64,000 bases of DNA, taken from positions 1 to 64,000 of the forward strand of contig NZ_WNKZ01000021.1 in the NCBI RefSeq assembly GCF_009720835.1, read 5' to 3'. Position 1 is the first letter of the stretch, and each line of letters opens with the position of its first letter. The position numbers were made by a program, and so were the translations under genes. The notes under the pieces are model-generated. The model had not been told where the DNA came from, ran no database searches, and saw only the letters and a program-made list of their open reading frames with translations. This DNA is from Pseudoduganella buxea. GTDB lineage: Bacteria > Pseudomonadota > Gammaproteobacteria > Burkholderiales > Burkholderiaceae_D. This document shows positions 26,085 to 35,360 of the stretch, one piece after another.

Positions 26085-27362
26085 TCAGCCGCCGATTATA
26101 GCGGAGGCCCCTGCCGTGCCGGAGCCGCTGTCCCGATGGCCACCTTCGACCGCACGGCGGAAGAAATACAGCATCACCAGCACGACGGCAATCGGCACCA
26201 GGGTCAGGTAGAACGCGAAGTGGCCGCTGAAGGCGCCGAACACATAGCCCGTGATCATCGAACCGGTAGTGCCGCCCAGCGCGGAAAAGATCACCAGCAG
26301 GCCCGTCATGGCCGAATGCTGGTGCTGCGGCAGGGAGCTGAGCATGACGGAATTGATGCCCGGGTAGATCGGCGCCATGAACAGGCCAATCAGCGGGAAC
26401 AGGTAGGCCGCCGCCGGCGCGCTGGCCCACGTTACGTTGGGGTCAAGGGCGATATCGTGCGTCAGCGGCAGCGCCAGCAGTACCACGGCGCCCATGCCCA
26501 GCAGGCATACGTTCATCACGGGATACCAGTGCAGGCGGCGCAGCACGACACCGGCGGACAGGCGGCCCAGCGCCAGGCAGGCAGCGAAGATGCTGGTGAC
26601 CTGCACGCTCATGGCCGCGGGCAGCTTCAGGATCTCATTGTTAAACGTGGGCAGCCAGGTGCCCACGCTCTGCTCGATCAGCACGTACAGGAAGGCCGTG
26701 ATGACGAAGATGCACACGAGGGGCTTGAAGAAAAGCTTGAGCATCGCGGCGAAATCCTGGGCCGGCGTGCGCTCCGCGGGTAGCGCCGCCAGGCTTTCGT
26801 CGAAGGCCGTCAATGCCAGCAGCACGAAGGTGACGGCACACAGCGCGGCCAGCAGCCAGTAGACGTTCAGCCAGCTGGTCGAGCGCGGGTTGGCGGAATC
26901 GATGAACCAGCCGAACACCCAGTAGGCGCACAGCACGCCGATCATGAAGAAGCCTTCCAGCGTGTTCATGATGCCGGCATGGTGGCGCGGGCTCGTGGCG
27001 ACCAGGCCCAGGGTCGAATACACGGACACCTTGACCAGCGCGAAGGACACGCCCACGGCGCCGAACAGCAGCTTGGCCGTCGCAAAGCCCGGCACCAGCG
27101 GCATGGCCAGGCAGGCCAGCGTGACGATGGCCAGGCCCGCCAGCATGGCCTTCTTGTAGCCCAGCCTTGGCAGGAAGGACGCCACCAGGAAGGACACGAT
27201 GGCGATCGGCAGGTCCTTGAAGCCTTCCAGCACACTGGCAGCGCCCTTGCTGACGCCGTAGTTATTGATGATCTGCAGGATCACCGTGCCCACGCTGTTG
27301 AGCAGGATGGCGAAGACAAAGTAGATCAGGAACAGGATGAACAGGATGCGGCGGGTCTTCAT
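26085..27362 (-). CDS. MFS sugar transporter
   Basis: This 425-residue protein has twelve hydrophobic segments typical of the major facilitator superfamily (first: RILFILFLIYFVFAILLNSVG). It has a charged cytoplasmic loop mid-protein (FDESLAALPAERTPAQ). It lies between beta-phosphoglucomutase and a LacI regulator in the alpha-glucoside operon, so it is the likely inner-membrane carrier for the disaccharide that the phosphorylase cleaves. Substrate specificity is inferred from context only. The start has a GGAGGAGAC-like ribosome site (reverse of GTCTCCTCC). Confidence 0.88.
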   Translation of the reverse strand: MKTRRILFILFLIYFVFAILLNSVGTVILQIINNYGVSKGAASVLEGFKDLPIAIVSFLVASFLPRLGYKKAMLAGLAIVTLACLAMPLVPGFATAKLLFGAVGVSFALVKVSVYSTLGLVATSPRHHAGIMNTLEGFFMIGVLCAYWVFGWFIDSANPRSTSWLNVYWLLAALCAVTFVLLALTAFDESLAALPAERTPAQDFAAMLKLFFKPLVCIFVITAFLYVLIEQSVGTWLPTFNNEILKLPAAMSVQVTSIFAACLALGRLSAGVVLRRLHWYPVMNVCLLGMGAVVLLALPLTHDIALDPNVTWASAPAAAYLFPLIGLFMAPIYPGINSVMLSSLPQHQHSAMTGLLVIFSALGGTTGSMITGYVFGAFSGHFAFYLTLVPIAVVLVMLYFFRRAVEGGHRDSGSGTAGASAIIGG

Positions 27363-27387
27363 TTTGTCTCCTCCGGTTTTTTGTTTT

Positions 27388-28035
27388 TTACGCGGCCAGG
27401 TAATCGGCCAGCCTGAACTGCGCCAGGCTCGGTATCACCACGTCGGCCTGCCGCAGCACCTGCGGGTCGCCCACGCCGACGGCATACATACCGGCCGACT
27501 TGATCGACGCCACGCCGGCCACGGCATCCTCCACGCCGAAGCAGTCCTCGGGCGCCACGCCCAACGCAGTTGCCGCCGCCAGGAAGATCTCCGGATCGGG
27601 CTTGCCCTGGGCGATGGTGGCGGCGTCCACCACGTAGTCGAACTTGTCCGTGATGCCCAGGCTGGCCAGCACGGTAAAGGCATTGCGGCTGACGGAGGCC
27701 AGGCCGATTCTCAAGCCGGCCGCGCGGCAATCGATCAGCGCCTGCACGGCGCCCGGCAGCAGGTCGGCCGGGCTCATGGTGGCGATCAGCTCCTTGTAAT
27801 GCTCGTTCTTCTGCGTCGCCAGCGCCAGCTTTTCGTCGGCCGTGTAGCTGCGCGGGCTCGATGCCAGGATCAGGTCCAGTGACCCCATCCGGTCGATGCC
27901 CTTCAGGTGCTCGTTGGCGGCTTCGTCGAAGTGCACGCCCTCCCCTTCGGCCAGGCGTTTCCAGGCCAGGTAATGGTAGCGGGCGGTATCGGTGATGACG
28001 CCGTCCAGGTCGAAGATGACTGCCTTTTTCATCAT
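27388..28035 (-). CDS. pgmB: beta-phosphoglucomutase
   Basis: This 215-residue HAD-superfamily enzyme converts beta-glucose 1-phosphate to glucose 6-phosphate. Visible motifs: the nucleophile region FDLDGVITDTA, the SVSRNA motif II, the Lys in GKPDPEIF and the acidic motif GVEDAVAGVASIKSAG. It starts with ATG at 28035, overlapping the phosphorylase stop by four bases. Phosphorylase plus this mutase make the standard phosphorolytic route for maltose-type sugars. A longer frame reaching 28422 is only the shadow of the phosphorylase gene. Confidence 0.93.
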   Translation of the reverse strand: MMKKAVIFDLDGVITDTARYHYLAWKRLAEGEGVHFDEAANEHLKGIDRMGSLDLILASSPRSYTADEKLALATQKNEHYKELIATMSPADLLPGAVQALIDCRAAGLRIGLASVSRNAFTVLASLGITDKFDYVVDAATIAQGKPDPEIFLAAATALGVAPEDCFGVEDAVAGVASIKSAGMYAVGVGDPQVLRQADVVIPSLAQFRLADYLAA

Positions 28036-30350
28036 GCCTCCGTGTGCGTGGATTGTGCTGCCGTCAGGTCGACCTGGCGCCCGCGATGGTGGATGCGCAG
28101 GGCCTCGCCGCGCAGCAGCGTGTAGGTGGTGCCGTCGCCGCCGACACGCACGCGCAGCAGGCAACCGTGCAGGTGGATGTGGAACTGGTAGTGGCGCCAC
28201 CGGGCCGGCAGGGTCGGTGCGAAGCGCACTTCGCCGTCCACCACGCGCATGCCGCCGAAGCCGTAGGCCACGCCCAGCCACGTGCCGGCCATGGCCGCCG
28301 TGTGCACGCCGTAGCGCGTGTTGCCATGGGTGTCGTCCAGGTCCATTCGCGCCGTTTCCATGAAGTAGTCGTAGGCCTTGTCCTGGTAGCCCACTTCGGC
28401 GGCGACGATGGAATAGATACAAGAGGACAGCGAGGAGTCATGCGTCGTCACGGCCTCGTAGTAGTCGAAGTCGCGGCGCTTGTCGTCCAGGGTGAACTGG
28501 TCGGACAGCAGCAGCAGCGCCAGCACCACGTCGGCCTGCTTGCAGACCTGGTGGCGGTAGATCACCATCGGGTGGTAGTTCAGCAGCAGCGGGTATTTGT
28601 CCGCCGGCGTGTTGGCAAAGTCCCAGCGCTTCTTCGACAGGAAGCTGTCGTCCTGTTCGTGGATGCCCAGCTCGGTGTCATACGGCAGGTGCATCAGGTC
28701 GGCGGCGCGGCGCCATTCGGCCGGCTCGCCTTCCTGCAGGCCCATGGCGGCGGCGATGCGGGCATGGTCCTGCGGGTAGCCGGCGGCCAGCTTGTCGGCC
28801 ACGGTGGCGGCAAAGCGCAGGTGCAGCTGCGCCATCGCGTTGGTGTAGTAGTTGTTGTTGACGAGGGCCGTGTACTCGTCCGGCCCCGTCACTTCGTTGA
28901 TGACGAAGCGGCCCTGCCGGTCGTAACTGCCGATGCCGGTCCAGATGCGCGCCGTCTCCATGACGATCTCCGCGCCGTGCGCGCGCAGCCAGTCGATGTC
29001 GCCCGTGGCATCCCAATACAGCTTGATCGAATAGGCGATGTCGGCGTTGATGTGGTACTGCGCCGTCCCGGCCGGGAAGTAGGCCGAGCACTCCTCGCCC
29101 GCGATGGTGCGCCACGGGTACAGGGCGCCCCGCTCGTGCGACATCTGGCGCGCGCGGCGGCGTGCCGACTCCATCCCCGCCCAACGGTAGTCCAGCAGCT
29201 TGCGGGCGATTTCCGGTTTGTTGTACAGGAAGTAGGGGAAGATGTAGATCTCCGTGTCCCAGAAATAGTGGCCTTCGTAGCCCTCGCCCGTGACGCCCTT
29301 GGCGGCGATATTGGTCTTGCCGTCGCGGCCCACCGATTGCAGCAAGTGGTAGGCGTTGAAGCGGATGCCCTGCTGTAGCGCGTCGTCGCCGTCGATCTCC
29401 ACGTCTGCCTGCTGCCAGAAATCGGCCAGGTAGGCGCACTGGCGCTGGGCCAATGCCTCGAAGCCGTCGGCCCGTGCCTGTGCCAGCAGCGCGCGGCTGC
29501 GCGGCAGCAGCTCGCCTTCCGGGTAGTCGCGCGACGAGTGATAGCTGGCGTACTTGGTGACGACAATCGGCTGTCCCTGCACCGCCGGCACCGTGAAAGT
29601 CTGCGCCAGGCGCAAGCCGTCCTGTTCGAATGCGGTGGCATGTGAAGATTCGACCGCCGTCAGGGTCGCGCTGACCAGGCGAAAACCGCTGTTGCGGGTC
29701 TGCTGCACCAGGGCCGCGAACGACTCATCCTGCTCGACACCCAGCAAGGTCAATGCCGGGCCGGACACGGCCGACCCCACGCGCGGATCGTCGCCCGCCT
29801 CGATATTCTTCACGGCCCCATCGAGCGTGGCGACGATGCGCACCGTGCCGGCGAAATTCAGGGGCGTCACTTCCACCTGCAGCGCCAGCAGGTGCTTGTT
29901 GTCAAACGAGACGAGGCGTCGGCTGCGCCACGCGATCGTGCGCCCGCCCGGCGACGTCCAGCGCAGCGAGCGCTCCAGGATGCCCGTGCGCAGGTCCAGC
30001 GTGCGCTGGTAGGCCTCCACCGTGCCCTGCAGCGGATCGAAGCGCTCGTCCTCCAGGTACACGGCGATGCCTTTTGCGTTCGGCACGTTCAGCATGAACT
30101 GGTTGGTCTTGGCCAGCGCGTACGCCGTTTCCGGGTAATGGATCGGTTCGGACTCGTAGAAGCCGTTCAGGTAGGTGCCGTCCAGCGACGTGCCGGCCGG
30201 ACCGCTCCAGCCTTCCTCCGCCGTGCCGCGCACGCCGATATAGCCGTTGCCGAGGGCGAACAGGGTCTCGTTCAGGAAATGCGTCGCCGCGTCGGGCGAG
30301 GTTTCTTGCAGGCGCCACGGATCGGGCGGGAAGCGGTGAGTATCTAGCAC
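28032..30350 (-). CDS. GH65 glycoside phosphorylase, probably maltose phosphorylase
   Basis: This 772-residue family 65 enzyme cleaves an alpha-glucoside with phosphate to release beta-glucose 1-phosphate. N-terminal beta-sandwich: LFALGNGYIGVRGTAEEGW. The catalytic (alpha/alpha)6 barrel includes HYFWDTEIYIFPY. The general acid is the Glu in EVTGPDEYTALVNNNYYTNAMA, near residue 490. The start is a GTG at 30350 with AAGAGGTAACC just upstream. A longer in-frame ATG at 30416 lies inside a REP-like repeat and is an artefact. Maltose is the likeliest substrate from context; trehalose or kojibiose cannot be excluded. Confidence 0.92.
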   Translation of the reverse strand: MLDTHRFPPDPWRLQETSPDAATHFLNETLFALGNGYIGVRGTAEEGWSGPAGTSLDGTYLNGFYESEPIHYPETAYALAKTNQFMLNVPNAKGIAVYLEDERFDPLQGTVEAYQRTLDLRTGILERSLRWTSPGGRTIAWRSRRLVSFDNKHLLALQVEVTPLNFAGTVRIVATLDGAVKNIEAGDDPRVGSAVSGPALTLLGVEQDESFAALVQQTRNSGFRLVSATLTAVESSHATAFEQDGLRLAQTFTVPAVQGQPIVVTKYASYHSSRDYPEGELLPRSRALLAQARADGFEALAQRQCAYLADFWQQADVEIDGDDALQQGIRFNAYHLLQSVGRDGKTNIAAKGVTGEGYEGHYFWDTEIYIFPYFLYNKPEIARKLLDYRWAGMESARRRARQMSHERGALYPWRTIAGEECSAYFPAGTAQYHINADIAYSIKLYWDATGDIDWLRAHGAEIVMETARIWTGIGSYDRQGRFVINEVTGPDEYTALVNNNYYTNAMAQLHLRFAATVADKLAAGYPQDHARIAAAMGLQEGEPAEWRRAADLMHLPYDTELGIHEQDDSFLSKKRWDFANTPADKYPLLLNYHPMVIYRHQVCKQADVVLALLLLSDQFTLDDKRRDFDYYEAVTTHDSSLSSCIYSIVAAEVGYQDKAYDYFMETARMDLDDTHGNTRYGVHTAAMAGTWLGVAYGFGGMRVVDGEVRFAPTLPARWRHYQFHIHLHGCLLRVRVGGDGTTYTLLRGEALRIHHRGRQVDLTAAQSTHTEA

Positions 30351-30367
30351 GGTTACCTCTTCGAATG

Positions 30368-30438
30368 TTGCTTCAAAAATGGGGACAGACCCCATTTTCC
30401 CGGCAATGTTGCTCAAAAAATGGGGTCTGTCCCCATTT
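30368..30438. repeat. REP-like hairpin doublet (copy 2, partly decayed)
   Basis: The first unit keeps the outer TTGC...GCAA and the core AAAATGGGG-ACAGA-CCCCATTTT (30376-30398 region), but its middle arm no longer pairs. The second unit (30409-30438) has the core AAAATGGGGTCTGTCCCCATTT with a lost outer arm. It lies in the leader of the GH65 gene, between a LacI-type operator and the start codon, so it is probably transcribed. Confidence 0.85.
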
Positions 30439-30440
30439 AT

Positions 30441-30454
30441 CCAAACCGGTTTGG
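30441..30454. promoter_or_regulatory. perfect LacI-type operator upstream of the GH65 operon
   Basis: CCAAACCGGTTTGG is a perfect 14-base palindrome with the central CG typical of LacI/GalR operators. It lies 87 bases upstream of the GTG start of the phosphorylase gene, just downstream of the terminator of the second LacI gene. Control of the phosphorylase operon by one of the two LacI proteins is the obvious reading. Confidence 0.72.
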
Positions 30455-30462
30455 AAGCGGAT

Positions 30463-30489
30463 TAAAAAACTGCCCCGCACGGGCGGGGC
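30463..30489 (-). terminator. intrinsic terminator of the second LacI gene
   Basis: Read leftwards, GCCCCGC (30489-30483) and GCGGGGC (30478-30472) form a seven-base stem around a four-base loop. The stem is followed by AGTTTTTTAA. A stem plus U6 tract 14 bases after the stop codon makes a standard rho-independent terminator. It separates this regulator gene from the phosphorylase operon. Confidence 0.88.
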
Positions 30490-30502
30490 ACGGTTGTAGG
30501 TA

Positions 30503-31498
30503 CTAAGTCTGCCGCACCATCAGGGTCGTCGGCAGCACTTCGGAAGCGACGGCTTCGCCGTTCATCAGATCGAGCATCTTGCGCGCGAGCAGCACGCCGC
30601 CGTCGCGCAGATACTGGTGCACGCTGGTCAACGGCGGCACGAAGCTGGCCGCGCCCGGTGTGTCGTCGTAGCCGATCACGGACACGGTCTCCGGCACATG
30701 CAGGCTTTTCTCCGCCAGCGCCCGGATCGCGCCCATGGCCAGCAGGTCGCTGGCGGCGAACACGCCGTCGAAGCTCTGGCCCTTCTTTTTCAGCAGGGCC
30801 GAGATGCAGTCGAAGCCGGCCTCGAAGGTAAAGGCCTTCGGGCGCATGATGTGCACCGTGCCCCGTCCACCCATGGCGTCGATGAAGCCGGCGCAGCGTT
30901 CCTGCACTTCGGCGTGGTCGACGTCGCCCAGGAACACCAGCTTGGTGCGGCCCAGCTCGATGAAACGCTGCGCCGCGCTGATGCCCCCCTTGCGGTTGTC
31001 GCTGCCGACGACGATAGTGTCCGAGCCCGGCTCCGGCGCGCCCCACACCACCAGCGGCAGGCCCGTCTTCTTCAGGGTCGTCACCGCTTCGCCGTGCGAG
31101 CCCTGGCCCAGCAGGATCAGGCCGTCCGCGCCCTGCACCGGCGCCGTGTCCAGCAACTGCTTCGACGTCAGCACGACGCTGTAGCCGGCCGTCGTCAGTT
31201 CCTGCGTGATGCCGCCCAACAGCTCCAGCGGATACGGGTCGGACATGGGCCGGCCCTTCGCCGGTGTCATTTCCACCACAACCGCGACGGAATACGAACG
31301 GCCCATGCGCAGGTTGCGAGCGCTCACATTGAGGCGATAACCCTGCTCTTCGGCGATCTTGCGCACCTTGTCGCGGGTCGCTTCCGTCACGAGCGGGCTG
31401 TTGCGCAGGGCCCGCGACACGGTGATCTTGGAGACGCCCGCCACTCGGGCAAGGTCTTCCATTGTCAATCCGGATTCGCTGGGTTTGGCTGGGGGCAT
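30503..31498 (-). CDS. LacI-family regulator (2), divergent to the TonB receptor
   Basis: This 331-residue protein has a LacI helix-turn-helix after a short N-terminal extension (LTMEDLARVAGVSKITVSRAL, residues about 11-31) and a sugar-sensor domain (SVAVVVEMTPAKGRPMSDPYP). The C-terminal part has the usual VIGYDDTPGAASFVPPLTSV motif. It is divergent to the TonB-dependent receptor and separated from the phosphorylase operon by its own terminator. Two operator-like sites in the shared upstream region suggest it controls the receptor and itself. Its recognition helix (SKITVSRAL) differs from that of the other LacI protein (SKTTVSRAL). Confidence 0.92.
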   Translation of the reverse strand: MPPAKPSESGLTMEDLARVAGVSKITVSRALRNSPLVTEATRDKVRKIAEEQGYRLNVSARNLRMGRSYSVAVVVEMTPAKGRPMSDPYPLELLGGITQELTTAGYSVVLTSKQLLDTAPVQGADGLILLGQGSHGEAVTTLKKTGLPLVVWGAPEPGSDTIVVGSDNRKGGISAAQRFIELGRTKLVFLGDVDHAEVQERCAGFIDAMGGRGTVHIMRPKAFTFEAGFDCISALLKKKGQSFDGVFAASDLLAMGAIRALAEKSLHVPETVSVIGYDDTPGAASFVPPLTSVHQYLRDGGVLLARKMLDLMNGEAVASEVLPTTLMVRQT

Positions 31499-31561
31499 CG
31501 GTCGCTCGGGGTCAAAGTCTGGGGGGCATTATGACAGATTCAAAAACTTTGTCGTAAAAAA

Positions 31562-31610
31562 TGACATCGATAACAATCTGATTGACATCGATATCATTTG
31601 TTGTTTCAAT
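31562..31610 (+). promoter_or_regulatory. receptor promoter with two tandem LacI-type operators
   Basis: TGACATCGATAACA (31562-31575) and TGACATCGATATCA (31583-31596) are two copies of one imperfect palindrome with central CG, spaced 21 bases centre to centre, about two helical turns. The second overlaps a consensus -35 TTGACA (31582-31587). With a 17-base spacer the -10 would be TTCAAT (31605-31610). Binding there would block transcription of the TonB receptor. Confidence 0.68.
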
Positions 31611-31734
31611 GGCAGGCAACAACAGAAGAACAAGCACCACTCAAGCTTCACCACGCTGTAAAGCGGCGGGAACGCCCGGGAATGACCGGGCGTTGGTCCC
31701 GGAGACGACATTCACCCATAAGAAAGCCCATCCC

Positions 31735-34248
31735 ATGAGAATTTCTCGTACTTGCCTTGCTTCGTCCATCTCGCTGGCCCTGCTGGCGCTGGCAGGCCCT
31801 GCCCAGTCCCAGGCCCAGGACACCAGCGGCACCGGCACGGCCGCCGCTACCGGCACGAACACCGACGCCCAGCCGGCCGCGCCGCAAACCCAGGCCGCTG
31901 CCGCCCGCAACGACGCTGTCCAGACCGAGCTGCAACAGGTGGTCGTCACCGGCGTCGCCACGGGCGGCGTGCGCAAACTTGATTCCGCCTTCTCCATCAC
32001 GACAGCCTCCGAGGAACAGCTGCGCCAGGCCGCGCCCAGCAGCACGGCCGACATCCTGAAGCTGGTGCCGGGCGTGTATGCGGAAGCCACCGGCGGCCAG
32101 TCCGGCGCGAATATCGAGGTGCGCGGCTTCCCGTCCGGCTCCGACTCGCCCTTCGTTTCCGTGCAGATGATGGGCAATCCGATCTATCCGGTGCCGACCC
32201 TGTCCTTCTTCGAGGGCTCGTCCGCCTTCCGCCTGGATGACACCATCGAGCGCGTCGAAGTGCTGCGGGGCGGCCCTAGCACGATCTTCTCGAACGGCCA
32301 GCCGGGCGCGACGATGAACTTCATCCTGAAGAAGGGCACGGACACGCCGGAAGGGTCGATCCGCTTCTCCACGGGCACGGGCGAGCTGCGCCGGGTCGAC
32401 GTCTTCTACGGCGGCAAGATTTCGGACGGCTGGTACGGTACCGTCGGTGGCTTCTACCGCAACACCAACGGCGTACGCGATGCCGGCTTCCCCTCCGACA
32501 AGGGCGGCCAGATCACCGCTACGCTGACCCGCAAGCTGGACCAGGGCGAAGTCACCTTCTACGCCCGCCGCACGGACGACAAGAATGCGTTCTATACGGG
32601 CGTGCCCCTGATTTCAGCCAACGAAGGCCGCTCGATCTCCGAATTCCCCGGCTTCGATCCGCTGACGGGCACCCTGATGAGCGGCGAGATGCGCCGCTTC
32701 ACGGTGGAAGCCGCGCCAGGCCGCACCCTGAACTACGACCTGGGCGACGGCCGCGGCCTGGCCGCCACCGTGTTCGGCGTCGACTTCAACCAGACCATTT
32801 CGGGCTGGAACGTGTCGAACAAATTCAATTACTTCGACGGCGACATGAACACCATCGCCATGTTCACGGGCAATAACCCGCTGGCCATGGGCGCATACAA
32901 CGCCACCGCCCTGTCGACCTACCGCAACGCCGTGGCGGGCCAGACGGCGACGACGGCCACCGCCACCTACCTGGACGGCACGCCCGTGCCCGCCAACCAG
33001 CAGGTGGTGCAGGCCGGCCTGTGGGCGGTCGAGAAGAAACTCCAGTCGTTCACGGACGAAATCCGTGTCAGCAAGGAATGGATGAAGGACAACACGGTGA
33101 CGATCGGCGGCTACTTCGCCAATTACTCGTCGGATGACGTCTGGTTCCTCGGCAACAGCCACCTGATGACGGCCGTGCCGAACGCGCGCCTGATCGACGT
33201 GCGCTTAAACAACGGCGTCATCGTGGCGAACCAGGGCAAGGAAGGCCCCGTCAACTACGCCCCCGTGGCCTCGTACGATGGCAGCAATACGGCCCTGTTC
33301 ATTGCCAACGAGTGGAAGATCAACGACCGCATCAAGGTCGACGGCGGCATCCGCCGCGAGCGCCAGAAGCTCGACGCCACCGTATCGAACCTGCGCTCGG
33401 GCGACACGGACAACAACCCGCTGACCGTCTACAACAACGGCACCTCGATGCCGACCGGGGGCAACACGGCCTTGACGCGCACGGATTCGGCCAACTCCTT
33501 CACCATCGGCGGCAACTTCAAGTTGAGCCGCGACGCCGCCATCTTCGCCCGCGCCAACACGGGCCACACCTTCGTCGCGTTCGACGATCTGCGCAACGCT
33601 GGCAGCCAGGCCAACGTGAATGACCGCGGCCTGCTGCCGACGCCGAAGATCCAGCAGTTCGAAGTGGGCTTCAAGACGGCCACGCAGCTCTACAGCGCCT
33701 ACATCAACTACTTCCACACGGAGTTCGATGGCATCGCCTTCCAGCAGATCCTGGCCGACGGCACCATCTTGAATTCCGTCAGCGGCTCGAAGGGTGACGG
33801 CATCGAATTCGAGCTGGCGCTGCGTCCGATCCACAACCTGACCTTGACCCTGACGGGCGACTACCAGGATTCGAAATACAAGGACAACCCCAGCACGGCC
33901 GGCAAGCGCGTGCAGCGCCAGCCGAAGCTGCAATACCGCTTCACGCCCACCTACCGCATCCCGATGGGCGATAACGAGCTGCGCCTCTACGGCACCTACA
34001 CGCATATCGGCGAGCGCTGGGCCGACCAGGCCAACCTGCAGTACCTGCCCTCGTACAAGACGGTGGACCTGGGCGCCGTCTACCGCCTGGGCGAGAAGAT
34101 CGAGCTGCGCGTCAACGGCAGCAACTTGTCGAACGAACTGGGCCTGACGGAAGGCAATTCGCGCCTGACCACGGGCGGCGCGGGCCCCATCAATGCCCGC
34201 CCTTTGTTCGGCCGCACGTGGGAAGCTTCGGTGATGTACCGTTTCTGA
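31735..34248 (+). CDS. TonB-dependent receptor for an alpha-glucoside
   Basis: This 837-residue outer-membrane receptor has a signal peptide (RTCLASSISLALLALAG), a TonB-box-like and plug region (LQQVVVTGVATGGVRKLDS; GANIEVRGFPSG; IERVEVLRGGPSTIFSNG) and a 22-strand barrel ending in a terminal Phe (ASVMYRF). I chose the ATG at 31735, after which the signal peptide follows at once. An in-frame ATG at 31582 lies within the operators and is rejected. Plug sequences resemble siderophore-type receptors, but the location divergent to a LacI gene and beside the phosphorylase operon favours import of maltose or maltodextrin. Substrate is inferred. Confidence 0.88.
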   Translation: MRISRTCLASSISLALLALAGPAQSQAQDTSGTGTAAATGTNTDAQPAAPQTQAAAARNDAVQTELQQVVVTGVATGGVRKLDSAFSITTASEEQLRQAAPSSTADILKLVPGVYAEATGGQSGANIEVRGFPSGSDSPFVSVQMMGNPIYPVPTLSFFEGSSAFRLDDTIERVEVLRGGPSTIFSNGQPGATMNFILKKGTDTPEGSIRFSTGTGELRRVDVFYGGKISDGWYGTVGGFYRNTNGVRDAGFPSDKGGQITATLTRKLDQGEVTFYARRTDDKNAFYTGVPLISANEGRSISEFPGFDPLTGTLMSGEMRRFTVEAAPGRTLNYDLGDGRGLAATVFGVDFNQTISGWNVSNKFNYFDGDMNTIAMFTGNNPLAMGAYNATALSTYRNAVAGQTATTATATYLDGTPVPANQQVVQAGLWAVEKKLQSFTDEIRVSKEWMKDNTVTIGGYFANYSSDDVWFLGNSHLMTAVPNARLIDVRLNNGVIVANQGKEGPVNYAPVASYDGSNTALFIANEWKINDRIKVDGGIRRERQKLDATVSNLRSGDTDNNPLTVYNNGTSMPTGGNTALTRTDSANSFTIGGNFKLSRDAAIFARANTGHTFVAFDDLRNAGSQANVNDRGLLPTPKIQQFEVGFKTATQLYSAYINYFHTEFDGIAFQQILADGTILNSVSGSKGDGIEFELALRPIHNLTLTLTGDYQDSKYKDNPSTAGKRVQRQPKLQYRFTPTYRIPMGDNELRLYGTYTHIGERWADQANLQYLPSYKTVDLGAVYRLGEKIELRVNGSNLSNELGLTEGNSRLTTGGAGPINARPLFGRTWEASVMYRF

Positions 34249-34333
34249 CGAGGTCGCACCACGTAATTCACGGTTTTATCGAGAACGTCCCTGAACGCGG
34301 AAATCCAAGGCCGCGCGCTTGTTCTCACTTTCG

Positions 34334-34357
34334 GCGGCCTTCGGGCCGCTTTTTTTT
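34334..34357 (+). terminator. intrinsic terminator after the TonB receptor
   Basis: GCGGCC (34334-34339) and GGCCGC (34344-34349) form a stem around a TTCG tetraloop and are followed by eight T residues. This is a textbook rho-independent terminator, 85 bases after the receptor stop. Confidence 0.93.
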
Positions 34358-34445
34358 GTGTAAGACGGTTACTGCATCGCCGCGCCCGAAAGGCGATGCC
34401 GGCACTATAATCAGCCCTCCTCCCTCTCGAACTGAAAGCATCGTC

Positions 34446-35360
34446 ATGGCCCATTTTCCCGCCCCCTGCCCCGTCGTCCGCACTTCCGAGGACGGCCTTG
34501 CGCTGTCGCGTATCGTGGCCGGCATGTGGCGCATGGGGGAATGGGACATGTCGGCCCAGCAGCGCCTGACCTTTATCCAGCAGTGCATCGAATTGGGCGT
34601 GACGAGCTTCGACCATGCCGACATCTATGGCGGCTATGGGGTGGAAACGCTGTTCGGGCAGGCGCTGGCACTGCAGCCGGGCCTGCGCAACCATATGCAG
34701 ATCGTCAGCAAATGCGGCATCAAGCTGAAGTCGCCCGCGCGCCCCGCGCACACGATCCAGCATTACGACACGTCGGCCGACCATATCCGCGCTTCGGTGG
34801 ACAATTCACTGAAGGCCCTGGGAACGGAACACCTCGACCTGCTGCTGATCCACCGCCCCGACCCGCTGATGGACTTCGACGACATCGCCGAAACCTTCGA
34901 GGGCCTGCGTGCGGCCGGCAAGGTGCGCCATTTCGGCGTGTCGAACTTCAGCCGGCACCAGTTCGAAAGCCTGCACCGCCGCGTGCCGCTGGTCACCAAC
35001 CAGGTCGAGTTCTCGCCGCTGCACCTGGACCCGCTGTTCGACGAAACCTTCGACGGCCTGCAGGACAAGGGCGTGGCACCGATGATCTGGTCGCCGCTGG
35101 CGGGCGGTCGTCTGTTCGGCGACGACGCTGCCGCCACGCCGCTGCGTGCCAAGATCCGGCAGGTGGCCGAGGAGACGGGCCGGCCGTTCGCCAGCGTGGT
35201 GTTCGCATGGATCATGCAGCTGCCGTGCGCGCCGATTCCGCTGACGGGCAGCGGGCGCATCGCAGCGATTGCCGAAGCGGTGGAAGCGACCCGCTTCACG
35301 CTGAGCCGCCCGCAGTGGTTCGAGATCCTGCGCGCGGCCCGGGGCCACGAGGTGGCTTAG
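34446..35360 (+). CDS. aldo/keto reductase
   Basis: This 304-residue protein belongs to the aldo/keto reductase superfamily, in the YdhF-like group. The barrel start LALSRIVAGMWRMGEWD is followed by the catalytic region FDHADIYGGYG (Asp and Tyr), the Lys in IVSKCGIK and the His in LLIHRPDPLMD, giving the full Asp-Tyr-Lys-His set. The NADPH site lies in PLTGSGRIAAIAEAVEA. Substrate unknown. I chose the ATG at 34446; the upstream in-frame extension to 34218 overlaps the receptor gene and the terminator. It is monocistronic. Confidence 0.92.
   Translation: MAHFPAPCPVVRTSEDGLALSRIVAGMWRMGEWDMSAQQRLTFIQQCIELGVTSFDHADIYGGYGVETLFGQALALQPGLRNHMQIVSKCGIKLKSPARPAHTIQHYDTSADHIRASVDNSLKALGTEHLDLLLIHRPDPLMDFDDIAETFEGLRAAGKVRHFGVSNFSRHQFESLHRRVPLVTNQVEFSPLHLDPLFDETFDGLQDKGVAPMIWSPLAGGRLFGDDAAATPLRAKIRQVAEETGRPFASVVFAWIMQLPCAPIPLTGSGRIAAIAEAVEATRFTLSRPQWFEILRAARGHEVA

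Noticed and set aside
30351-30416. N-terminal extension of the GH65 enzyme to an ATG at 30416
   Set aside because: The extra residues are translated repeat sequence; the GTG at 30350 has a good ribosome site and matches family length.
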